From positions 1-57,444 of the forward strand of contig CALSCR010004352.1 of NCBI GenBank assembly GCA_943704495.1: a stretch of 57,444 bases of DNA, in the 5' to 3' direction. A program made the translations under genes and the position numbers. A model generated the notes under the pieces. It saw only the letters and a program-made list of their open reading frames with translations. It was not told the origin of the DNA and searched no databases. This stretch comes from Pigoraptor chileana (taxonomy: Eukaryota; Opisthokonta; Filasterea). This document shows, one piece after another, positions 29,290 to 37,217 of this stretch (position 1 is the first letter of the stretch; every line of letters starts with the position of its first letter).

Positions 29290-30315
29290 CTACCAATCGG
29301 GGTTCGGTGTTGAACTCTCAACTGCTTTGGCGTGCGGGGGTGAAACCGCGATGGGGAATATATACTTGTAATCGACACGCGTGCAAAAGCTGAACAAGCC
29401 CATCCCAAAAAATAGGAACACGATTGACACTATGCTTTCTCGCCGGAGGGTCTTCCCCAAAAACGCGTACTCCAGCGCTGCCACAAACAAGATCGACACC
29501 ACGTCCGACAAAGTAATGATCATTGACCCGTTGTGTCGAATGACCATCAGCCACGTATACACATATATAACGTTCACAACAATCAAGATTGATAACTGCC
29601 ACTGAATCTTTCCCGCCCATGGCATAATTTCCATGGACGGCGTCAACACAACGTACACCAACAAGCAAATTACAAACTGATACACCGACATTACAAACAC
29701 CTGCAACATTGCCGGATCATTCTTGTACTCGCGCAAACTGTGCTCATTGAACAGCACTGACATCGTATGCACCACAACATAGCCAATGAGAATGGCAGTG
29801 CCCCAACTAGCAGACAAGAATCTGTAGTTCTGCAAGTCGGTCTCCCACAGCGCAATAGCCGCCGCAATTACGCCCAAACTCAACACTGTCCCCCAGCTCT
29901 GCCTCATTCTAAACCAAACGTACGACACGACCGCAATGATTAAAATGGAAATGTTGCTGATAACCAACATGTCGGATCCATTATAAATACGCAAAACAAA
30001 GTACTCGGCATTGTCTGTAATCACGAAGGCAGCAGAGGGGATTGCAAATCGCCACCGCGACAATACAAACTTCAGCAAAGCCATCAAATTCGGTGGTGTA
30101 TTTTTATGGCCTGGACAGGCAAAACAAGCGCAATATGAAGTCACGATGCACAAAAAATAGATCAGTACAGAGAGCAAAACAAAGTTGTAGCGAATGTTGT
30201 CATCATCATCCCCAACAGTAACTTGCTGCAAGAACGGAAGAGCCGCTGCAATCACGCTATTCACTAACAACAACAAGAGGTTCTTTGCAATCCTAGACCT
30301 AATAAAACCAAACAT
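29290..30315 (-). CDS. nucleotide-sugar-transporter-like membrane protein (DMT superfamily)
   Basis: Start ATG 30315; 341 residues with about ten hydrophobic helices in two five-helix halves, the usual layout and length of SLC35-type antiporters that carry UDP- or CMP-sugars into the Golgi or ER. The segment around residues 95-135 (FVITDNAEYFVLRIYNGSDM...ISILIIAVVSYVWFRMRQSW) matches the family's TM4-TM5 region (NNxxY.xL...Y.V.xQLK). A loop NEHSLREYKND sits at the mid-protein position where the family has YxEKxLK. The tail is short and polar. Substrate cannot be told. Convergent with the coiled-coil gene; a hairpin lies 26 nt upstream of the start. Confidence 0.7.
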   Translation of the reverse strand: MFGFIRSRIAKNLLLLLVNSVIAAALPFLQQVTVGDDDDNIRYNFVLLSVLIYFLCIVTSYCACFACPGHKNTPPNLMALLKFVLSRWRFAIPSAAFVITDNAEYFVLRIYNGSDMLVISNISILIIAVVSYVWFRMRQSWGTVLSLGVIAAAIALWETDLQNYRFLSASWGTAILIGYVVVHTMSVLFNEHSLREYKNDPAMLQVFVMSVYQFVICLLVYVVLTPSMEIMPWAGKIQWQLSILIVVNVIYVYTWLMVIRHNGSMIITLSDVVSILFVAALEYAFLGKTLRRESIVSIVFLFFGMGLFSFCTRVDYKYIFPIAVSPPHAKAVESSTPNPDW

Positions 30316-30340
30316 AGCTTTAATGTGTGAGCACAAAAAA

Positions 30341-30364
30341 GAGCGTTCCGCCGCTCACCACGGG
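30341..30364 (+). repeat. dispersed hairpin, GAGCG/CGCTC type
   Basis: GAGCGTTCCGCCGCTCACCA then CGGG; upstream of the transporter start, in antisense to it. Confidence 0.85.
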
Positions 30365-30509
30365 ATTTCAGTCCCGCAACTGAGCGCATTTGTTACAGAC
30401 TATGTACCTTAATGTTGCATTTAGGTGGTCAAGAACTCTGAGATTGCGACTGCCACTGTATTGGAACAACGACAAACGTGGCTGGTGCGGAACAACTCGT
30501 GGCGTTCTG

Positions 30510-30726
30510 TGTGTACACACAGCGTTCGAAAACACTCGTGGCACTCGTGTCACTCAAAAAACACTCGTGGCACTCAAAAACACCCGTGGTGCTCGAAAAC
30601 ACTCGTGGTGCTCGAAAACACTCGTGGTGCTCGAAAACACTCGCGGTGCGCGGCGAAACGCGCTGGGAAAAAGTGATGTATCCTGGTGTCTGACAACTGA
30701 CAACTGACAACTGACAACTGACAACC
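30510..30726 (+). repeat. 19-bp and 7-bp tandem repeats
   Basis: GTGGTGCTCGAAAACACTC units at 30510-30645, a minus-oriented hairpin (30642-30663), then CTGACAA x5 at 30690-30726, ending shortly before the ATG at 30738. Confidence 0.85.
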
Positions 30727-30737
30727 GACTAGAGAAA

Positions 30738-31592
30738 ATGGCTGCAATCAGAGCAGACACGCTTGTCCGCAAGATTTACACTACCGACGTTGACGAGCAA
30801 TCGTTGACTGAGCTGCAGGTGATCATTGACCGCCTCCCTCCTCCCGCATGGAATTATTGTTGAAGTGTGAAGGAGTAACACACGGGGACAACAATCCGTT
30901 TCATGGAGAGTGCGTGCTCACGCATTTGGTCGCAGCGGCTTCTTGGGGCGATTGCTGCGCTCTTCCACGATTGTGGCAAACCGCACACGCGTCGAGTGCA
31001 AAAGAAGACAGTGTCATTCTACGGACACGGTCCTTATGGAAGCTTGTTGTTCTCTACTCAAGACTGTATGCAGACGGCCTTTCCGGAAATTTCAGACTGG
31101 CATATCGTCCACTCTGTCATCTGCACCCACATGTGCACTTGTTTCAAACGGCGCACCGCCGAAAGCGACGATGGCCTGCATCCACAAGCCCAGCTCGCTC
31201 ACAGTCTGCTTAATGACATAATCGATCGCTTGCCAAACCCGTCACTCTTTCGCTCTGTTGCCTCTATAGTTTCCGCTGCCGATGAAGCTTCTGCTATACG
31301 CAAGCACCCCCGGTCAACCAAAATGGCACAGCGCAAGACGACAGAACGCACCAAAATGAGCTTGCCCTCTCGGCTATTCATTAACGTATGGGGCGACAAC
31401 ACAATGACCAACTGTGACGAACGCATTGTTGTTGCGAACGCCGCGCAATCAGTGCCGGACAATATGTTGCACATTGGGAGCTTGGGCGCAACTTCCTTCC
31501 AAAAATCGTGGGCAGAATGTGGAGAATCAGCCCCTCAACCAAACTGTGCTTACATTTGGCTTGGACGACGTTCTGCTGAAGACTCTTATTAA
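30738..31592 (+). pseudogene. HD-domain phosphohydrolase-like gene with frame breaks
   Basis: HD proteins are metal-dependent phosphohydrolases; this one resembles the HD module of tRNA nucleotidyltransferase-type proteins. The HD order is visible across two frames. HGECVLTHLV (first histidines) is in one frame; AIAALFHDCGKPHTRRV (the HD pair) and FYGHGPYGS are in another. A GT-AG intron at 30819-30865 (47 nt) would join the ATG at 30738 to the first part. Between 30935 and 30955 one extra base shifts the frame, and no intron fits there. The remainder (to 31592) is a helical extension of about 130 residues. Either a decayed gene or a sequencing indel. Confidence 0.6.
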
Positions 31593-32161
31593 CATGTAGA
31601 TCAGCATTTCAATGATCAGCTGATAACGGGGTTTTCACTGAGGGGCTGTCCACATAATTTTGAAGTGGCTATCCGCGCAGGGGATGTTTGAAGGTGGGGA
31701 ATTGGGGCGCGGGATTGGTGCCAATGTGTCGTCACTTGCACTCACAAAGCGTGGACTCTCAATTAGGAAATGGGTCCTGGCAACAAATGGTTCCATTTTC
31801 GGAATTTACGATAACAAGCAAATGAACCCCTTTCCCAAAACAACAACCACGTTCAAAAATGTAAAAATATGGAAAGGGGTCCGGGACAACATGGTCGCCC
31901 TATTTGGAATTTATCGATAACAAGCAAAGGAACCCCTTGCTGGATCGAGATTACATGTGCGTATTGCATCGTTGCGTCGTTTTTACTTTTTTTCCTCAAT
32001 ATTCAGTGACTGTGTTGTGGAAACATAATATGTAATAGTTAGTAAAGTAAAAACAAGCTGGTTAAACTCAAGAATGCGACGGCGCGCAAGTCAATAATGG
32101 GGATTCAGAAGAACGCACCAGTAATGCAGAATGGATCACAGGAAGCAATGACTGAACGCGC
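31593..32161. other. intergenic stretch with a diverged direct repeat
   Basis: GGAATTTACGATAACAAGCA at about 31800 recurs in similar form at about 31905 with AACCCC following. An 86-residue frame (31660-31920) covers both copies but has no recognisable features. Confidence 0.5.
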
Positions 32162-32818
32162 TTAATTTTGGTGAATAACGTTTTCGTGGCCAACTTTTGC
32201 AAAGAACGCCATAGCATCTCCGAAAGTGCCTGTTTTGCAATACCAATCAACAATATTGCGCACGACGTCCTTATCCAAGCGAGCTGTCTTCTTCAATTCC
32301 GTTTCACAGTCATTGCAAACCGAGTTTGTGCACTCTTGGCACATGTCACCTTCGCAAAGTAGGCAAGGGCGACGGTTGTCTGGACAACAAACATACATGT
32401 CCACCCATGCGCGACAGTTGGCACACCTTGGCATACAACTGGTGCAAATGCAACAATCTCCCGCACCGCATTCGCAAGTTTCGTACTCATCCTCAACAAC
32501 TTCGTCGTTGCACTCGTAGCAGTACATGTTGCTGTTTACCAATCGGAAAACGAACTCCTTGCAATCTGATCGGCCCATATCATCATGCTGCATGTCATTT
32601 TTTTCCTGTCCCCTCAAGAAAATGGGATCAATTTCACCCCTGTCAAGAAAGTCCAAAACGATTGCCTGACCTCTTAAAAGCGTATCCGTCATGTAACAAT
32701 CCCTCCACGCATGGGCCGACGGGCGTTCATTCTGAAACTTGATGAGGTCGACCTGAAATTGCGAACACCGACCAAGATCCATTGTAGCATTTGTCCATTG
32801 CAACTGTATTAATCCCAT
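32162..32818 (-). CDS. cysteine-rich, probably zinc-binding protein
   Basis: Start ATG 32818; 218 residues. The N-terminal ~90 residues are mixed alpha/beta. Residues 98-175 hold about 24 cysteines in CxxC pairs (CYECND, CECGAGDCCICTSC, CANCRAW, CLLCEGDMCQEC, CNDCE), which predicts three or more zinc sites, in the style of RING/TRIAD or PHD clusters but without a match I can name. The C-terminus is a short helical segment (LDKDVVRNIVDWYC). Possibly a ubiquitin-ligase-like or transcription-related protein. No signal peptide. Confidence 0.6.
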   Translation of the reverse strand: MGLIQLQWTNATMDLGRCSQFQVDLIKFQNERPSAHAWRDCYMTDTLLRGQAIVLDFLDRGEIDPIFLRGQEKNDMQHDDMGRSDCKEFVFRLVNSNMYCYECNDEVVEDEYETCECGAGDCCICTSCMPRCANCRAWVDMYVCCPDNRRPCLLCEGDMCQECTNSVCNDCETELKKTARLDKDVVRNIVDWYCKTGTFGDAMAFFAKVGHENVIHQN

Positions 32819-32992
32819 TCCGTTTTCATCCAACCTGTGAGCTCATGTTAAATTTGACGTCTCAGTAAAAAGAAGAGTACCTCGTAACCCACTGCGCCAC
32901 GGTGTCTGTGCTCTCAAACAAAGTTACGCTTGATAACGTTTGCCAATAACGGGTTTTCTGCTGATGACTGGTTTTTTGTTGGTGCTGGTTTT

Positions 32993-33714
32993 TTAGTGAG
33001 GGGGGTCCTTCCATGAGTATTTTAAATAACTAAATGCCACAGAGAGCCTTGGTATGTACGCTAATCCAATAACGAAGCATTTCCCATCAACCGTCGATTC
33101 CTCTAACATTGTTGAAAAGTTTTCGGCCGAACACTCTCCTGTTGTAAATTCACTGTAGAGCTGGCGCTGTGCCCTGACGCCGTGTTCTTGAAGAATAAAA
33201 ACAAAATCACATGGAGAACGACGAAAGGAACCAACGAGCGGGTAGTATCTGCTGACAATGACCACTTTTGCACGTCTGTGGCGGTCCCTGCTGAGTATGT
33301 ATTTGAAATTCGGATCTGATCGTATGCTGATTTTATCAATGCAATCATCAAAAATTACACAGACGTCTGCAGTCTCTCGTACAACCGTTGCAATTTCATG
33401 TGCTACTTCAGGAGTCAAATTTTCCTCCATCTTGAACTCAGCGCCTTCACACGCAATTGTCGCAGACGTCAGCGTGGTGGTGCCCACTAAAATCACCTTG
33501 GTTGACGGACTCTGCAAAGAAACTCGGTCACGAAATCGCTTGCATGTCTACCATGAACGTAAACTGTCGATCCGATGGGAATGTCAGAAAAGCGCATTTT
33601 TGGAACTTCACACATGTCTAAAACTTCGACTATCAGATAAAGAGCAGTTTTTATTTTTGCTAAAGAGCGTGTCCGCCGCGCACCACGGTGTCTGCTCTCG
33701 TCGAGAGCGTTCAA
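32993..33714 (-). pseudogene. degenerate A32-type (FtsK/HerA) viral packaging ATPase
   Basis: A32-like ATPases pump genomes into capsids of NCLDV viruses. The minus strand shows the family's C-terminal half: Walker B (CVIFDDCIDK), then RDRHRR, VVIVSRYYP (in place of the usual TQY), RRSPCDFVFILQE, in the right order and spacing. The N-terminal part lies in another frame (33714-33493), where STVYVHGRHASDF aligns with the P-loop position but has lost the GKS/T. A frame change near 33510 separates them. So the gene is both frameshifted and without a nucleotide-binding loop: a relic, not a working motor. Confidence 0.5.
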
Positions 33715-33745
33715 AGAATATATTCACAAAAAACCCAAGGAGAGC
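33664..33745 (+). mobile_element. MITE-like element, left part
   Basis: GAGCGTGTCCGCCGCGCACC, palindrome GCTCTCGTCGAGAGC and TTCACAAAAAACCCAAGGAG, then diverged. A separate minus-oriented hairpin lies at 33838-33866, ahead of the HAD gene start. Confidence 0.6.
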
Positions 33746-33890
33746 GGTTCCATTTGGGATTCATTCACAAGTTCAAATTTATGGACAGAGCGCCAATGAC
33801 AGTTTTTCTGCCATGAGCATTTCAAATTTAAAACTTCGTGCCGTGGTGGCGCGGCGGTCCGTGCCTTTTTATTCTTCGCTAAAATACAGA

Positions 33891-35123
33891 ATGAACGTCC
33901 CACTTGAAGAGTGCTCAAAAATCTCGTCTGGCGAACCCGACAGCAATAAAGTCATCTGGCTGCGTCGACTCGACGGCGGCGTAATCAAGATTGGACCGGC
34001 AAAGCACCTAGAACTCTACGACAACACCATCATTGGAAGCGAGCTCACCCCCGAGTTTTTCCGCTTGGCCAGCCTCTATTTGCCCGAGCTCAACGAGTCT
34101 GCAAAGTACGAGTACAAAGTGAGCGCGGCAACCACATCAAAGGCTTACGGGACAATCATCTTCAGTGCAACAAAGCAAAAGCCGTACATATTGTTACCCC
34201 TGCCATTGTACGAAACGGCAATGAAGCAAATCGCAGCATTTCGCCCCAGCATGACGATTTCCGGATCGGTGTTTGTTCCTCCCTTTGCCAGCACCGAAAT
34301 CGGACAGCGCACCTCAAGTTTGCGCAGCGCTTTCTCGACAGTAAACGCAGAGCTCGCCACTGTGTTGCGTAGCATGTCAACCACGCCATCAAACTCCACA
34401 ATGTCACAAATCTCACCAACGTCACAAACGCAGCAAACGTCACAAACGCAGCAAACGCAGCAAACGCAGCAAACGTCACAAACGCAGCAAACGCAGCAAA
34501 CGCAGCAAACGCAGCAAACGCAGCAAACGCAGCAAACGCAGCAAACGCAGCAAACACAGCAAACGCAGCAAACCCAAGACAAGTCGCGTAACTCCGTTAC
34601 TGTCGCGCGGGGGCGGAACCCTGCTTTGTTGGCTTTGGATTTCGACAAGACGGTGCTGAAGTTTCATACTGGCAGCGAGGCGGAGTTTGCCGACGTTACC
34701 AAGTTTGTGTCGATTCGTGATCATTTTGCGGACTATTCGTTTTTCATGTGCGTTGTTCGAGGCTTTTTGGTGCGACCCGGTGCCCACGTTGCCATCGTTT
34801 CCTTTGGGCGGCGCTCTGTGATTTGTGCGTATTTGGAACGCTGTTTTGGCCCGAATGATGCTAAAAAAATTAATGTGTTTACCCCCAGTTGCCTTCCTGG
34901 GGGAACGGACGGCACTGCTCTGTCAAACAAGAACGGACTCCTCAGGTTGGCATGTGAGTCGGCTGGCATAATCGACAGGAGCGAAGTCGCCTATTTCGAT
35001 GACGATTTGGCAAATGTAAACGCGGCGATTCTCGATTACTATCCAAACTCGTTTCACGCAAAGGATGGGTTTACTTCCGCAGTCTGGTCCAGCGCGTATC
35101 CGCCGCGCACCACGGGTCTGTAG
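33891..35123 (+). CDS. HAD-superfamily phosphatase with Gln-Gln-Thr tract
   Basis: Start set at ATG 33891 (CAGAATGAACG); the frame is open further up but there overlaps the ATPase relic and a MITE. 410 residues. The N-terminal 160 residues are an unknown alpha/beta region. About 178-228 is a low-complexity linker of QQT triplets encoded by CAGCAAACG units. The C-terminal HAD domain has motif I LALDFDKTVL (DxDxT intact), motif II VAIVSFG, motif III Lys (SNKNGLLRL) and motif IV YFDDDLANV, all catalytic residues present. A Mg-dependent phosphohydrolase is expected. The last ~9 residues (SAYPPRTTG) and stop come from a sense hairpin copy. The linker DNA should be length-polymorphic. Confidence 0.8.
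   Translation: MNVPLEECSKISSGEPDSNKVIWLRRLDGGVIKIGPAKHLELYDNTIIGSELTPEFFRLASLYLPELNESAKYEYKVSAATTSKAYGTIIFSATKQKPYILLPLPLYETAMKQIAAFRPSMTISGSVFVPPFASTEIGQRTSSLRSAFSTVNAELATVLRSMSTTPSNSTMSQISPTSQTQQTSQTQQTQQTQQTSQTQQTQQTQQTQQTQQTQQTQQTQQTQQTQQTQDKSRNSVTVARGRNPALLALDFDKTVLKFHTGSEAEFADVTKFVSIRDHFADYSFFMCVVRGFLVRPGAHVAIVSFGRRSVICAYLERCFGPNDAKKINVFTPSCLPGGTDGTALSNKNGLLRLACESAGIIDRSEVAYFDDDLANVNAAILDYYPNSFHAKDGFTSAVWSSAYPPRTTGL
34428..34575 (+). repeat. CAGCAAACG 9-bp microsatellite-like tract
   Basis: About 15 units encoding Gln-Gln-Thr with occasional Ser-Gln-Thr, inside the HAD gene. Confidence 0.9.
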
Positions 35124-35460
35124 CTCTGCGAACTGTTATTGTTATGCCGTCTGTGCTCTGCGAACCGTTCGTAAGTTTGTAGCTCTGCGAACCGTTCTTG
35201 TGGTAACTGTTGTGATGTGGTCCCGGTCTGTTGTGCTGCTGTCCAGTCTGATCCGTATTGAGCCACACAAAAAATTGATTGCCGAAAACTGACGTCTCAT
35301 TTATCTCACTTAGCATGGTGATTCGTAATGGCTAAGTGATTGGACAAATACCGTTTTTCCCTTCATTGTGTCAAAGCAGTAATTAAGGGTGGTGTAATTG
35401 AACAAATTGCGCAACCTCAGACTTGTTTATGAGCACTTAAACAGACAGCGGCGGACACGC
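35124..35460. other. intergenic stretch with GTAGCTCTGCGAACCGTT repeats
   Basis: Three imperfect copies at about 35118-35200, then AT-rich DNA with an AAAATTGA at 35271 that precedes no obvious gene. A minus-oriented hairpin (35446-35462) overlaps the next gene's stop. Confidence 0.6.
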
Positions 35461-35997
35461 TCAGATGTACATTTTCATGCGACGCAATGTGTTTGGATCC
35501 GTTTGTTTGTCGCTCACTGTCGGATTCTCGGAAACGAGGCTGAAACCAAATTTTGAATAGAATGGAATAGCGTCTTCAACAGCCTCAAAAAATATCTTCC
35601 TTGCACTTCGACGTTTCGCTACATTAATAACCTCATTTATCAGCATTTTACCCGACCCACTCGACGATTCGTGAGAACAGAGCAAATGCATAATCACCGT
35701 ATCGTCGGACTCTTTCGTGCATAGACAAAATGCACATGGACGTTCACTTTTTTGGGCGAGCGTCCCATGAAGAACGTGTTCTGTATGAAAGACGGCAATT
35801 CCGAATTGAAAATGACGAAATGTCTCGTCAATGTACCCATTCGAAATCTTTCTGCGCTCTGCATACCTTTTTACGAGTTTTATTGTATTCCTGCTGGAGT
35901 TGTCCTTGTATTCGAAATATTGCACATAATAGTTTGTGCCCGTCATGATTTGCTCCACGGGGCGGTTGATCGGAATCCGCGTTGCCCTCGCAGACAT
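35461..35997 (-). CDS. GNAT-family N-acetyltransferase
   Basis: GNAT enzymes move acetyl from acetyl-CoA to amines. Start ATG 35997 (AGAATGTCTGCG); 178 residues. The fold's C-terminal half is clear: beta-4 VIMHLLCSHES, the acetyl-CoA loop region SSGSGKMLINEVI (in place of Q/RxxGxG/A), helix then KIFFEAVEDAIPFYSKFGFSLV, the typical beta5-alpha4-beta6. A nearly full-length domain. The stop TGA overlaps the end of a sense hairpin copy. The gene next door (36043) may be a second, broken acetyltransferase in divergent orientation. Substrate unknown. Confidence 0.7.
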   Translation of the reverse strand: MSARATRIPINRPVEQIMTGTNYYVQYFEYKDNSSRNTIKLVKRYAERRKISNGYIDETFRHFQFGIAVFHTEHVLHGTLAQKSERPCAFCLCTKESDDTVIMHLLCSHESSSGSGKMLINEVINVAKRRSARKIFFEAVEDAIPFYSKFGFSLVSENPTVSDKQTDPNTLRRMKMYI

Positions 35998-36042
35998 TCT
36001 TGGACCACTGATCAGCTAAGAAAAAAATGTGGTATTAAAGGC

Positions 36043-36464
36043 AATGGCGACCCGGTTTACTTTGCACTTGCCAGAAATTCTCACTTGTCGAGAGAGTTTC
36101 AATTTAAACAAGTTTTTTGAGGATTTTCAAGACTGCGCAAGAGAGCAAGCGTTTTGGGTGTTGGACACTAAGTATGAGAACGAGTGGGTAGGCGTGTGTG
36201 TGTACAATAAGAACCTTATGTATAATGGCTATTACAAGTTTGACGTGGGCGTGTTGAAGTTTGCGTTTGATGATAGAGGAGTTGTTGCGCCGTCGTGAAG
36301 ATCAAAACATTGAGTGGGTGGTTGTCAAGTGTCGCAGAGAGATCCGCGATTTGCTGATAGCCGAGTACAAATTTGTTGAGGAGGACGAGAATCCTTTTGA
36401 TTGCGTCAGGTATTACGGTGTGTCGACATTTTCGTCCCATTCGAAGTGCAAAGTTGCGGGTTAA
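36043..36464 (+). pseudogene. GNAT-like gene with a frameshift
   Basis: From ATG 36043 (GGCAATGGCG) about 75 residues read well (FEDFQDCAREQAFWVLD, WVGVCVYNKN). The frame then shifts +1 near 36262 and continues to 36464 (EWVVVKCRREIRDLL, YKFVEEDENPFDCV). Together they look like a short acetyltransferase (beta2-beta4 then alpha3 and YxF/YKF near the end), by analogy with its neighbour. The evidence for GNAT is weak. A competing minus-strand frame starts at 36440, 58 nt below an AAAATTGA. A hairpin follows the stop in sense orientation. Confidence 0.4.
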
Positions 36465-36468
36465 CTAA

Positions 36469-36492
36469 GAGCGTGTCCACCGCTCACCGCGG
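36469..36492 (+). repeat. dispersed hairpin, GAGCG/CGCTC type
   Basis: GAGCGTGTCCACCGCTCACC, then GCGG, five bases after the stop at 36464. Confidence 0.8.
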
Positions 36493-36522
36493 ACAAGTTC
36501 AATTTTGTGAACTTAGAGTCCG

Positions 36523-36625
36523 TCCGCGAATCTCGTTTTGTCCGCGCTCCTTAGTTTTTGTTTGAGGATTCTTGAACGCTCTCGGATCCCTGTGGGCGCG
36601 GCGCACACCGTGGTGATCTGAACTG
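36523..36625 (-). mobile_element. MITE-like element, reversed
   Basis: GTCCGCGAATCTCGTTTTGT, CGCTCCTTAGTTTTTGTTTG, AGGATTCTTGAACGCTCTCG, then GGCGCGGCGCACACCGTGG, ending just 3' of the GTPase gene in its sense. Confidence 0.7.
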
Positions 36626-36653
36626 CAACGTAACGACCTATCAGTACGAGAGA

Positions 36654-37217
36654 CTAATTTGCGTAATCCACGTTGGTGTTATGCTGCACATGGTCAAACG
36701 CCGCCACGCACTCTGAATAATTCCATGCTGACGTTTCAAAGAACGGCAGTTCGTGCCAAGCGGCGAATTCTTTGATTTCGTCGTAGAATACTTGCCGGCC
36801 ACTCTGCAAATCACACTTGTTAGCAAACAGAAAGCGGTGGATTGGCGGATCATGAACGTTCTCAATAAGAGAGATCCAACTTTCAATGTCGCGAAAGGAT
36901 TGAGAACACGTCACGTCAAACACAAAGATAACGGAGGCGACATTGTTCAGAAACTTTCGAGCCAAACAGTGTTGTACGCTACCAGCAATTTCCCACAGTG
37001 TCGTGAGTTTGCCATTGTTAACTCCAATGTCATAAAAGTCGGCGATTTGCGTGGGATACGCGGGTCGCCGCGTGCCACGAGAATTCATATACGCGGGTCG
37101 CCGCGTGCCAAGAGAATTCATATACGCGGGTCGCCGCGTGCCACTAGAATTCATATACGCGTTGATCAGGCTTGTTTTGCCAACGTTGCTATTGCCTAGG
37201 ACAAAGACTTTCTGCAT
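36654..37217 (-). CDS. Rab/Ras-like small GTPase with repeat insertion in switch I
   Basis: Small GTPases switch membrane-traffic or signalling steps. Start ATG 37217; 187 residues. G1 GNSNVGKTS is intact, G4 is NKCD and G5 is ETSA. G3 is LWEIAGS instead of the Rab WDTAGQ, so the catalytic Gln is replaced and hydrolysis should be altered. Between G1 and the effector strand (TQIADFYDI), three tandem 11-residue units, AYMNSxGTRRP, are inserted in frame. Their DNA (33-bp units, 37061-37160) is a hairpin-element copy of ACGCG/CGCGT type. No C-terminal prenylation cysteines are seen (ends DYAN). Possibly a non-functional or neofunctionalised paralogue. Confidence 0.75.
   Translation of the reverse strand: MQKVFVLGNSNVGKTSLINAYMNSSGTRRPAYMNSLGTRRPAYMNSRGTRRPAYPTQIADFYDIGVNNGKLTTLWEIAGSVQHCLARKFLNNVASVIFVFDVTCSQSFRDIESWISLIENVHDPPIHRFLFANKCDLQSGRQVFYDEIKEFAAWHELPFFETSAWNYSECVAAFDHVQHNTNVDYAN
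37061..37160 (-). repeat. hairpin element tandemly amplified inside a coding region
   Basis: Three units of 33 bp containing CGCGGGTCGCCGCGTGCCAC and AATTCATATA; each encodes AYMNSxGTRRP in the GTPase frame. The unit length preserves the frame. Confidence 0.9.

Noticed and set aside
30738-30960. A long intron from 30819 to the CAG at 30949 in the HD gene
   Set aside because: Frame would be kept, but it would delete HGECVLTHLV, which carries the first HD-family histidines.
33258-33890. Upstream extension of the HAD2 ORF
   Set aside because: It crosses a MITE, a hairpin and the antisense ATPase relic; ATG 33891 is the better start.
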